Shown piece by piece: positions 39,421-48,362 of a stretch of DNA of 61,669 bases. The notes beneath the pieces were generated by a model. That model saw nothing but the letters and a program-made list of their open reading frames with translations, was not told where the DNA came from and did no database searches. Every line of letters begins with the position of its first letter. Position 1 is the stretch's first letter. A program made the position numbers and the translations under genes. The DNA comes from Cristatella mucedo (Eukaryota > Bryozoa > Phylactolaemata > Cristatellidae): contig WPIO01000388.1 in assembly GCA_009760855.2 (NCBI GenBank), positions 1-61,669 on the forward strand, written 5' to 3'.

Positions 39421-40280
39421 AAATGTGCTATTCAAGTGCGAAATGCTTGAAACAAGGTGCAGCACTCTGCTGCCAGCCAGCCAGCGCTCCGACGAGCAGA
39501 TTTGAAGTTTCTGGATATTCTGCGATCTGCTGCGAACTAATGCGAAATAACTTATTCAAGTGCCAAATGCCTTAAGCAAGGAGCGCCACTCTACAGCACG
39601 CTCGGAAGAGCAGATTTGAAGTTTCGGATATTCTGTGATCTGCAGCGAAGTCGTGCGAAATGAGTTATTAAAGTGCGAAATCCTTAAAGCAAGAAGCAAC
39701 ACTCTACCGCACGCCACGAAGAGCAGATTTGAAGTTTTGGATATTCCGCGATCTGCTGCTAACTCGTGGGCAATGAGTTATTCAAGTGCGAAATGGTTAA
39801 AGCAAGGTGCAGCTCCAGCTACGGCATGCTCCGGCGAGCAGATTTGAAGTTTCTAGATATTCCGCGATCTGCTGCGAATTCGTGCGAAATGAGTTATTCA
39901 AGTTCGAAATGTATATAACAAGGTGCAGCACTTTGCTGCCAGCGAGAGAATGCTCCGACGTGCAGATTTAAAGTTTTTGGATATTCAGCGATTTGCTGCG
40001 AACTCGTATGCAATGAGTTATTCAAGTTCGAAATGCCTATAGCAAGGTGCAGGACCAACTTTCGAACGCTTCGGCTAGCAGATTTGAAGTTTCTAGATAT
40101 TCCGCGATCTGCTCTGAACTCGTTCGAAATGTGTTATTCGAGAGCGAAATGCTCAAAACAAGGTGCAGCACTCTGCTGCAAGCCAGCGCATGGTCCGACA
40201 TGCTGATTTGAAGTTTCTAGATATTTCGTGATCTGCTGCAAACTCGTGAAAAATGTGGTTTTTACATGCGAAATGTTTGA
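39420..40280 (+). repeat. Degenerate terminal monomers of the satellite (113-125 bp)
   Basis: The last seven or so monomers are strongly diverged. The landmark GCAGATTTGAAG falls at about 39,494, 39,607, 39,720, 39,836, 39,960, 40,076 and 40,201, giving spacings of 113, 113, 116, 124, 116 and 125 bp. The short monomers lack most of the CTGCTGCCAGCCAG segment, so the internal dyad is lost. GAGTTATTCAAGTGCGAAAT replaces GTGTTATTTACGTGCGAAAT. The penultimate monomer (near 40,140) again has a GAG...GCGAAATGCTCAAAAC variant otherwise seen only in the left domain. Edge decay of this kind is expected where homogenisation no longer reaches. Confidence 0.8.
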
Positions 40281-40292
40281 AATAGGTTATTT
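40278..40292. other. Junction: satellite array to 7-kb macrosatellite
   Basis: The last satellite-like bases are TGCGAAATGTTTGAAATAGG. Homology to the 7-kb unit starts at about 40,288 (TATTTTCTTACTTGTACTATT, matching 54,280 in unit 3). The cut lies inside the reverse transcriptase region of an L2-A element, so it is a breakpoint and not a natural element end. There is no target-site duplication to see and only short chance identity (GGT) at the seam. Confidence 0.8.
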
Positions 40293-41031
40293 TCTTACTT
40301 GTACTATTGTCTTATTCGTACTTACTTGAGAAGGGGCTATAAGTATACGGCTTTTTGGAAAGGTGCTGGGACATGACCTGAGGCTAATGACATATTAAAC
40401 TTGTTAAATATGCCTTGCAAAAGCAGATCACTGCAATGTAAGAGTTGGACAGTGTGAATTGGGTCCAAAAAGACTTGTCTTCTCTCATTGGGATTATAAC
40501 TTCAAGCCGAGATCACTAGTGACCTTCTTAAATGTAGAAATTGAACTGTTGTCAGGAATTGAGGAACCGCATTGTGGGGATTATGCTGCCATCGCAAGAG
40601 ACAGACTCCCTAATCTTGTCCATCTTTTGGACGAAAAATTGTAAGAAGCGATCAACTAGTTCACGACAAGGATCATCAGATAAGGAGCTAATCTGGGTGT
40701 GGTTGAAGAGATGGTTGATCGCCGACATCACCATTTTTAGATTGCCAATCTGTTCTTCAACAATGTTTTTAAAGAAGCAAGGCTAGGCAATTGCTACGAT
40801 CGATTGGTAAGATCTACAATAGTCTTCGTATGCCTTTCGATGCACAGTCAGCCCTGATCTTTTGTATGCTTTTTCAAGCTTGCCCTTAGTAGATGTAGCT
40901 AGTTTCATGTCTGCGGTAAACCATAGGCCGTCTGGGCAAGGGACACAGTGTGCTTAGTCAGAGGTGCAAAGTCGTCGAGCTAATGTCTCGTAGTAGCTAT
41001 GCACCAATGATGACAGATCAGAGGGAAACTG
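40289..41031 (-). mobile_element. L2/CR1-like non-LTR retrotransposon L2-A, copy 1, truncated by the satellite junction
   Basis: Read on the minus strand from 41,031 downwards, broken frames encode the linker between endonuclease and reverse transcriptase of L2/CR1-type ORF2: DGLWFTADMK, then GKLEKAYKRSGLTVHRKAYE (the conserved R/K-L-E-x-x-Y/W...GLxVHRxAY pattern), CRSYQSIVAIA, SDDPCRELVDRF and FFVQKMDKIRESV. The start of the RT follows (LDPI...LASGHVPALFQKAV). Stops and frameshifts show it is dead. The element is cut at 40,288 just before the main RT motifs. Family assignment rests on these motifs, without a search. Confidence 0.8.
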
Positions 41032-41376
41032 AGCAGAAAAAGGGAAGCAGATATTCTCGCACGGACAGCACCAATATAAACGGTCTTGAGGTTTCGTAAA
41101 TCACTGGTGCATTTGGCTGTATACTTCATAGATTATATTGTAGCCTTATAACCGTAATCATGGTCATATAGAAGCAATTGTATCAAACAAAAAATCTAAA
41201 CTTAAAAGACATTGGTCGAACAAACGCAGCTGACTTCACATTTCAAATTTCACTCAAATACCGGAAATATTAGACGAGTTATTAAATTAATAGGGCTCAA
41301 GCCAACCCTAGGAATGAGCCCGGTAAAATGATAAGAATGCTCTTAAACCAGCTTAAACCATCCATGGCAATTTACC

Positions 41377-42350
41377 ATGGTTCGACAAGTTAGGATACAA
41401 GTCGAATACGATGCGGAGAAGGGTAATCTGTTTTTGGCAGATTTGTATCTTCCGGTTAGAATCCGAGTGAGATTCTGTTCACATAACCGATTAGCCTTAC
41501 ACGTGGAAGTAATCAGAACTTCCGATTCAAGCTCTAACGTATGTGTCTTTGACAATGTAACATCAACACGTATTTGATTGCAGGACATATTTTTGCGTTT
41601 TATTTTGACATTTCAAGTTGAGCAAGATTTTAGGGAGCACTTGCAGGACGCAGCAATTCACAGGGAATGAACGTGGGCCACGATCGTGTATTTAAGCTTT
41701 ATTTGGATGTTACCTGCAATAGTCGCAAATGGATATCATGCCAGGGATTTAGGATATCACGTGATCGATGCATTGTTGCATAGGTGAGGGGAACGTAGAA
41801 AGCGATCGGACTCGGACGACTTAGTGAAAAAAATGTAAAACCTTATTAGGAAAAAATTGAAATGACAGTGGGAGACCTAATGATCAATGTGGCTACAGCA
41901 AACACGGTAGCCTGTGTGGCGAGTTAAAATCCATTTATTCTCATGTTTTTCTTTTAAGCCTTCACGTGAGAACATGCAGTCAACGGATGCTACTCAACTA
42001 GATTCTGATGCCAACGATGCCGAGGGTGCCAACGGAGTGCACCGTGAGCAAGGAATCGACGAAAACAGTGAGTAATTGTAAAGTTGAGTCGTTGACGTCA
42101 TTGGAGCTACTTCGTGTACTCAGTGGATTTAGACCGGGGCTAAGGTTAACTCTAGCCTCTAGCCATAGCTTTCAGATGATTGATAAGCTCGAGTGACGTT
42201 CGCATCGTGATCAGACAAGGCAGTAATTCAAGGACGTTTAGTAGGTATGCATGCAGAGCAGTAGAGTTAGTAACCATACTGGGTCTACCTTCAGAGCTAG
42301 TATGTATACTAGGTATACCTTAAGAGCTATCGTGTATACTTGGTGTACAC

Positions 42351-42383
<33 letters not shown>

Positions 42384-45300
42384 CACACAATATATATATA
42401 TATATGTATATATGTATATAAATATATTTATAAATTTATTTATATGCTTATGTGGATTTAGTGCAATTTACAAAGCATTAGCAGAAATTCAGTACGTGCT
42501 CGTGTAATGGTAATATAGGAAGTTCATACGTAAGTAGATACTAACAATGCCACCAGCCCTGCTATGCACATACAAGTTCAGCTTCTACCAAAGCAAGTAC
42601 ATATAGCAAGTGGAGCTATTAAGTACACTGTGCATACGAATAGAGCTAGTAAGGATGCCAAGAATGCTGCATAGAGTCTGTACGACACGTTCCCTATATA
42701 TAACATACTGTTGTTTATATATTTTGGGTCAGACACTCGAGGGCTGACCACATGTGTACAGGGAGGGAGTACTGCTAGGTCATGAAGTAGGTCAGGTGAC
42801 AAAGCTCTCATGGGTTATGTAATAAAGCCGTAAATCCGTTTTTGCCAGTGAAAGGAGGGGAACTCAGACCTTGGCCTAAAATGGCAGGAAGTGTAAATAA
42901 ACAACTAGATTTTAAAAAACGTTACATGCTATGCCTAAACTGGTAGGGAGCAGTTTTTATAGGTAGACTGGAGCCAGAGAATGAAAGAAAATAAGAGGGT
43001 GAAAGATTCTTTCATTAGTTGCCGTTTTTGACACGGCAGGTCTGCGAAAAGTAATTTAATGAGGCAGCAGCGATGCTGATGACAGATAGGCCGAGATGCA
43101 GAGTGTCGCACCAAATCTGCCTGATTGCACAACCCACTGACCCAGCTGGTACTCAACAACGGAACTCGAGAATGGATATCATATCCAGGTCTAAGCAAAC
43201 CCCAATCCTAGCGATCCTATGCAACTGAAAATAGGCAGAATTGTCTGTAGAGCTGATGTGGCCGTCTAATAAAAGGTCCTTTGAAATATTACAATTGGAT
43301 TACTGGGTCATTCAATAGAACATGCCCACAGAACAAATTTTAAGAGTTAGGTTTTCTAATTTCCGAATTACCGTTGTTTTCTCCTAAATATTATAAATGC
43401 TTCATCATCATTCAGTTCGAATAAAGTCTTCTACCAAGCAAGTAGCAATTCCATTATTACACCAGGGAAAATATGAACCCTGTATAGACCAAGAACAGAG
43501 CCCTGAGATACGCCATACTTCAGAGGTTTGTCAAGTGGTATTTTTTCCACTCTCATCAATACTCAGGAGTTTCCCACTGAGATATTATTTAAGCTATTAC
43601 AGTTCGATACCTCTGCCGCATAGGCGAGAATAGAGGCTCTCGAGAAGGTCTTGGGGGATCAATGGCGTCGAAATCTGCCGAAAGATCGACGAGAGCAAGC
43701 AGAAATACTCTACCCGAACCTGCAATCTCAAGGTCGTTATAAAGCCGGAGCAATGCTGAATCTGTGAATGGATGAGCTCCATAACTAGACTGGAACTTAC
43801 TAGCAAGGTTTGAAGCTTCAATGTGTTCTACTTTCACCCTTGATTTGTCCCAGTGTCTATGATTGTACAGGTTGAATCTTTCAATATGTTCGAATATTAA
43901 AGCATTTAAACTTGTATGCAGCATGGCTTTTGCTGGCATTATTCAGGGTCGTCATTGTTAGGTTGGATGCGTTCAGTTGTTCTTAGACAATGTGAACGTG
44001 GAACCTGAACGGGCGAAGCTTACTACTTGTTCGTGACTGGTGTCAAGCTGGTAAGCTCAATGCGAAAAACATGCCTTGCTGTGTGTCACTAAATTAGCGA
44101 AGGGTCAATTTTAGCCATACCAAATTATTTCAGTAGTGAACTTCGACTAACGTGCATGTGACTAGCAAGAATAACTTCTGGCCGTCGCCAAGCCTTACAG
44201 AGATCCAGCAGCTGTCCATCGGGCTGTCAATTTAGGCGTTGAGGCTATTTCTTAAGGCAACTAAACGCCGAAATTCAGTCTCAGGTCGAGTACTGGCATC
44301 ATTTCTGAAGGGTGTCTATGAGAGATGGCAGAGAGCCGTTCTCAGATTGTTGCCTCATGCATACTTTTTTCGTCACCATGAATATTTCGACTGCACCTTT
44401 GTGGCAAAGTCATGCTCAATGAAGCACTGACTTCTTCCCGTTTCGTAGCAGCTGGTTCAGGGGAGTATTTTAATGAATCAGCAGCTGACCGGATATAAGA
44501 CATTACCCCATCACGTGACCGAGCGACCGATTCGCTAGTCAGACGTGGTAGCCACATTGCCACTTCTTGGAATCTCGGGAGACGATCTGTCTCGGAGAGA
44601 GACTTTAATGCAGGGTTCTAGTCTCTACCTAATGCCTCCAAAGCTCAAGTCTTCAGGTGCGGGTCAAAGAAAGAGCACCTGCTATAGCTAGAGATCGCAT
44701 GTGAAACGACGTTCGAATGTTCCGGCTCCTGTCACTTACAGTCACATTCTGCTTATTTATCATTCAAGGTACTTGCTTCGTCCTTATGACTCGTGACGTT
44801 TTTCGACCATACAGCTTTCTAAATCAGAAATCAGTTTTCTTATTGACATTCCATTACCAGCTACAGTATAGTGCCTGGTCGTTGTGGTATCAACTATCAG
44901 ACGTTAGCCGTTGCTGTTTAAAAGAATGAAGGTACCTTAAAATATACTAGGAACAGCACCCCAGTGAACTCGTCTTTTTGGTTCCTGCATACGGTGCCTG
45001 CTTTCCTGTGCATGATTCAGTGCAATTTCGTAGCCCAAGGTCTTACCAACTGGTGGGACTCACTGTCTTTTTGGGTGCTGCAGCATGTTAAGCTAAGCTT
45101 GATAGTATTTAATATTTGTACTCCTGCCTAATTAGTATTCATGGCATGTCAATGAACCATGTTTATTAATTTATTGGCAAGATACTGTCAAGGAAGTTGA
45201 AAGCGACTTTCATGGCATCGTACAAGTGACCTATTGGTACTATTCTGACTTTACAGTGGGTCATTGATACGAAAATTAAGTCATCATTGTGTTTACCATT

Positions 45301-45798
45301 CTCTCTATTTTAGAGATCCATGCTCCAATTGTGCAAGTTCTGCAAGTAACGGAAACTTTGTGTCGATTTGTCTGTAAAATTATAATGGCGAGGAAGTAAT
45401 TTCTGGAATAGTGCTGTGATTTATCTGTGGTTCCTTATTTAGTGCACGATAAAGGAGTCACCAAACTTTCCGAAGAGAACTTTACTTTTCTTCAAAGGTC
45501 TCTCTTTGGGCCACATTTTGAGACAGTGCGAATAGCTAGAAAGAAACAGCACGCTAGCAGCCAGGTGCCGTCAAATGTTGCACAGCTAAAGATGAAGGAG
45601 CAACACCAGACGGAAGCTAGTGCAACGGCTAAGGTGACTCTGGTGAGTGAGCTATTTTGTTGCTATTCTAACTGTGGCATTCTACCCAGCACTGGAAATT
45701 ATAAGAACGATAATAATACTGCACTTGATAAAGCAACCTCAGAGAACTCAATCACTTTCTAGGCACTTTACGTTTTATGCAAAAGGAAACGAGATTGA
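41377..45798 (+). CDS. Candidate four-exon gene in macrosatellite unit 1 (hypothetical, about 168 aa)
   Basis: Exon 1, 41,377-41,538: ATG in the strong context ACCATGG, 54 codons from MVRQVRIQVEYDAE to RTSDSSSN, donor AAC|GTATGT, phase 0. Exon 2, 41,959-42,067: pyrimidine-rich acceptor ending TTTTAAG, 36 codons plus 1 nt, acidic and polar (MQSTDATQLDSD), donor ACA|GTGAGT, phase 1. Exon 3, 45,443-45,642: acceptor CCTTATTTAG, starts with 2 nt to complete the codon, 66 codons (HDKGVTKLSEENFTFLQ...KVTL), donor CTG|GTGAGT, phase 0. Exon 4, 45,763-45,798: acceptor CTTTCTAG, ends ALYVLCKRKRD then TGA. All three junction phases agree, and the exons sit in gaps between the L2 remnants. No domain recognised. 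Against it: many replacement changes between units, no polyadenylation signal seen. Exon 4 alternatively has a 67-codon frame in phase 2 ending at a GTGAGT at 45,964. Confidence 0.28.
42261..42350 (+). repeat. 30-bp minisatellite, three units (macrosatellite unit 1)
   Basis: Three consecutive 30-bp units beginning GTAGAGTTAGTAACC, TCAGAGCTAGTATGT and TAAGAGCTATCGTGT, each ending in a GGT.TACC-like or TGTACAC tail. Two further diverged units (GGAGCTATTAAGTACACTG and TAGAGCTAGTAAGGATGCC) lie at about 42,610-42,670, beyond the CA/TA tract. Equivalent copies are at about 49,250-49,336 and 56,250-56,340. Confidence 0.65.
42352..42430 (+). repeat. (CA)n(TA)n microsatellite, macrosatellite unit 1
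   Basis: A CA tract to 42,389, then TA to about 42,430 with ATGTATATATGTATATAAAT interruptions. It is the main length-variable site between the 7-kb units. Confidence 0.9.
42935..43945 (-). mobile_element. L2/CR1-like non-LTR retrotransposon L2-B, unit 1 copy
   Basis: Minus-strand RT fragment: KFQSSYGAHPFTDSALLRLY followed by NDLE and LLALVDLSADFDAID (motif A), then a frameshift after which DLLESLYSRLCGRGIEL continues in the next frame, then PLKYGVSQGS.LG (the GVPQGSxLGP motif), and FELNDDEAFIIF (the LNDDKTEF motif). The stretch between GS.LG and LNDD is about 45-50 residues too short, so the YADD box is deleted. The 3' part near 42,935-43,198 is a degraded L2 C-terminus. Unit 1 also has an extra stop (LAW-stop-K), from CTACC where units 2 and 3 have GTACC near 43,432. 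Confidence 0.8.
43946..45442. other. Unassigned stretch of macrosatellite unit 1
   Basis: Between L2-B and candidate exon 3 I see no recognised family. The longest frame starting with a true ATG on the minus strand is 44,342-44,563 (73 codons, starts MAMWLPRLTSESVARS); it is identical in unit 2 at 51,348-51,569 but has no recognised motif. A plus-strand frame at 44,717-44,929 (70 codons) loses its ATG in unit 2 and is unlikely to be a gene. In the gene model this stretch is intron 2. Confidence 0.5.
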
Positions 45799-45969
45799 AT
45801 GGTGTGTAATGCGGTGCTTGATAAACAACATGAATAACATGGTTGAAGTTAACATGCACAGGGTCAGTATGGAAATGTATTTACTGGCAGCATTCACAGT
45901 GTCAGCATGCATAAGAACACGAAGGACGAATCACAGGGGCCCACTAAACACTGTCCTAAATTGGTGAGT

Positions 45970-48017
45970 TTTTTAAGTTCTTTGGAATGTGATCAACTCA
46001 GGGGATGCTCTGACGCAGGTAGGGAGAGATTTCTAGGCTTTGTGAGCCTACGAACACAATTCTAGGTCTCTAAATTCTTTCAGGTTTGTGAGTGGTATTG
46101 GTAGACTGCTGAATTACGAAAGGCTAGTTGTGAGGTGTTTGGCCTAATGTGGTTGTAGATCAGAGAGATAGGCTGGAGCCAAAGGATGAAGTGACCTAAA
46201 AGTGAGCGACGAAACCGTGAAGTCGATCCGTTGCTTGACTTTTAGCCAGTGCTGATAGGCGAGAAGTGGTGTGACGTGGCGACTGCTAAGCTCACGACAG
46301 ACAAGCCTAGCTTTAGTGTTTTGCACCGGCTTTATTCGCCTGATTGCACATGGTGGTACGCCAGCAAGCAGTGAGTTGCCACTGTGAAGACGGGATGTCA
46401 CAAATGCTTATACTCATTTTGACGTGGCATCCTTGTCTTAAAGAAGCCCGAATTTTAGCAATGTTGCACATCTGAATTTAGGTAGACTTAATTGTGCAGC
46501 TGAGGCGGTCGTGCATTGAGAGGTCACTTTGGACCATTACACCTAGATTTTGAGCTGAATCAATAGTAGATAAGCTGGCAGAGCCATTTTAAGCTCTACC
46601 CCTTCCAATTTCTGAATCACACTTGGTTCACCATGTACTACTGAGATAGTGTTACCATCGTTTACTTTGAGAATAGTTGCTGCCATTAATGTGCCGATGT
46701 AGTCAGTACGTGCAGCAAGGGAGTAGAGAGAGTTCAAGGTTCTCGAAAACTATGAGTAATCGAAGAAAAGTTGCAACTGAGAGTCATCCTAATATAAGTG
46801 AAAACCGAGATTGTGCTTTGCAATCACATCTGCACGAAGGATAGTACAATCCGTTAAAAGAACCGGACTTAGCATGCGGCCCTTAGCTACCTCGGATGAT
46901 CGTTGTCCATTCATGTCGAAAGTCTGGAGTCTCCTATTGCGAGAGAACCCGAACCATTGCAGAACAGTGCCAAAGATGACCAAGGGATACAAGAGGCCCT
47001 ATAGAAAAACTTGGTGATCGATAGTATCGAAAATCTGTCGAAAGATAGATCAAAACGTGCGGAAATACTCTACCCAAAACTCCATTCCAAAGTAGGTCAT
47101 TATGCACCCTAAGCCATGCTGATCCTGTGGAGTGATTAGCTCTAAAGCCAGAGTAAAACTTATTTGCAAGTTTTGAAGTACCAATACATGAGTCCGCCAT
47201 TAATCGATACAGTCTTTTTTAATAGGAATGGTAGAAGGGAGACTTGGCAGTAGTGGCTCAAGTTCTCCTGGTCTATTGTATTACTTGTACTATTGTCTTA
47301 TTCGTACTTACTTGAGAAGGGGCTATAAGTATACGGCTTTTTGGAAAAGTGCTGGGACATGACCTGAGGCTAATGACATATTAATCTTGTTAAACATGCC
47401 TTGCGAAAGCAGATCACTGCAATGTAAGAGTTGGACAGTGTGAATTGGGTCCAAAAAGACTTGTCTTCTCTCATTGGGATTATAACTTCAAGCCGAGATC
47501 ACTAGTGACCTTCTTAAATGTAGAAATTGAACTGCTGTCAGGAATTGAGGAACCGCATTGTAGGGATATTGCTGCCATTGCAAGGGACAGACTCCCTAAT
47601 CTTGTCCATCTTTTGGACGAAAAATCGTAAGAAGCGATCAACTAGTTCACGACAAGGATCATCAGATAAGGAGCTAATCTGGGTGTGGTTGAAGAGATGG
47701 TTGATCGCCGACATCACCATTTTTAGATTGCCAATCTGTTCTTCAACAATGTTTTTAAAGAAGCAAGGCTAGGCAATTGCTACGATCGATTGGTAAGATC
47801 TACAATAGTCTTCGTATGCCTTTCGATGCACAGTCAGCCCTGATCTTTTGTACGCTTTTTCAAGCTTGCCCTTAGTAGATGTAGCTAGTTTCATGTCTGC
47901 GGTAAACCATAGGCCGTCTGGGCAAGGGACACAGTGTGCTTAGTCAGAGGTGCAAAGCCGTCGAGCTAATGTCTCGTAGTAGCTATGCACCAATGACGAC
48001 AGATCAGAGGGAAACTG
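45970..48017 (-). mobile_element. L2/CR1-like non-LTR retrotransposon L2-A, copy 2 (linker, RT, C-terminus)
   Basis: Continuous on the minus strand across the apparent unit 1/unit 2 boundary at 47,275. Order from 48,017 down: linker (47,538-48,017, with KRSGLTVHRKAYE and CRELVDRFLRFFVQKMDKI), RT start (LDPI...SLASGHVPALFQ), KFYSGFRANHSTGSAWLRVHNDLL (47,095-47,170 region), motif A split by a frameshift (YLSTDF / DTIDH), NGQRSSEVA, KHNLGFHLY-stop-DDSQL, and the L2 C-terminal region SLLAGVPPCAIRRI...VQNTKARLVCREL...VTPLL...HWLKVKQRIDF...LAPAYLSDL at 46,144-46,401. A poorly preserved tail extends to about 45,970. The YADD catalytic box reads Y-stop-DD (TAG at 46,789-46,791). Non-functional. Confidence 0.85.
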
Positions 48018-48362
48018 AGCAGAAAAAGGGAAGCAGATATTCTCGCACGGACAGCACCAATATAAACGGTCTTGAGGTTTCGTAAATCACTGGTGCATTT
48101 GGCTGTATACTTCATAGATTATATTGTAGCCTTATAACCGTAATCATGGTCATATACAAGCAATTGTATCAAACAAAAAATCTAAACTTAAAAGACATTG
48201 GTCGAACAAACGCAGCTGACTTCACATTTCAAATTTCACTCAAATACCGGAAATATTAGACGAGTTATTAAATTAATAGGGCTCAAGCCAACCCTAGGAA
48301 TGAGCCCGGTAAAATGATAAGAATGCTCTTAAACCAGCTTAAACCATCCATGGCAATTTACC

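Larger units (their letters stand above)
1..40280 (+). repeat. 124-bp satellite DNA array (about 320 head-to-tail monomers)
   Basis: A single monomer of 124 bp repeats without interruption from the first base to about 40,280. Landmarks recur in fixed order: GGTGCAGCACTCTGCTGCC, then CACGCTCCGACATGCAGA, a pyrimidine/A-rich segment (GTTTCTACATATTCCGCGAT), then three TGCGAA motifs around GTGTTATTTACG, ending GAAATGCTTTAAACA. All monomers point the same way. Because 124 is not a multiple of three, each monomer shifts the reading frame, and open frames end at about 87 codons; they are by-products of the repeat and not genes. The array starts before the window, so its real length is larger. Long arrays of a 100-200 bp monomer are typical of centromeric or pericentromeric heterochromatin; that role is inferred, not shown. 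Confidence 0.97.
40288..47274 (+). repeat. Macrosatellite unit 1 (6,986 bp)
   Basis: First of three direct tandem copies. Starts TATTTTCTTACTTGTACT and is followed at 47,275 by the same sequence. Identity to unit 2 is very high by eye (scattered substitutions; most length difference is in the CA/TA microsatellite). Contents in order: L2-A 5' part (minus), candidate exons 1-2 (plus), minisatellite/microsatellite, L2-B (minus), an unassigned stretch, candidate exons 3-4 (plus), and the 3' part of L2-A (minus). Confidence 0.95.

Noticed and set aside
1-40280. Hundreds of overlapping 60-300 codon open frames in the satellite on both strands.
   Set aside because: They repeat with the monomer, mostly use GTG/TTG starts, end at the same place each 124 bp, and shift frame every monomer. 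They are by-products of low stop density.
1-40280. CRISPR array.
   Set aside because: Period is regular, but there are no unique spacers; the whole 124 bp is conserved and there is no leader or cas gene.
1-40280. rDNA intergenic spacer or telomere-associated repeat.
   Set aside because: No rRNA sequence or telomere hexamer is present in the window, so nothing supports either origin.
41343-41588. 81-codon minus-strand frame as the endonuclease domain of L2-A.
   Set aside because: It lies upstream of the linker where an endonuclease would be, but shows none of its motifs that I can recognise; the plus-strand ATG exon explains the open stretch as well.
42008-42196. 62-codon plus-strand frame MPTMPRVPTEC.
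   Set aside because: It runs through the GTGAGT donor in another frame than candidate exon 2, and its start is lost in unit 2. The exon 2 frame has better splice context.
43397-43633. 78-codon plus-strand frame opposite L2-B.
   Set aside because: It is antisense to recognised RT motifs (PLKYGVSQGS, LNDDEAF), so it is a shadow of the L2 remnant.
44717-44929. 70-codon plus-strand frame with a hydrophobic start (MFRLLSLTVTFCLF), signal-peptide-like.
   Set aside because: The ATG is lost in unit 2 (AAGCTTCC for ATGTTCC), there is no splice or homology support, and the unit copies are otherwise nearly identical.
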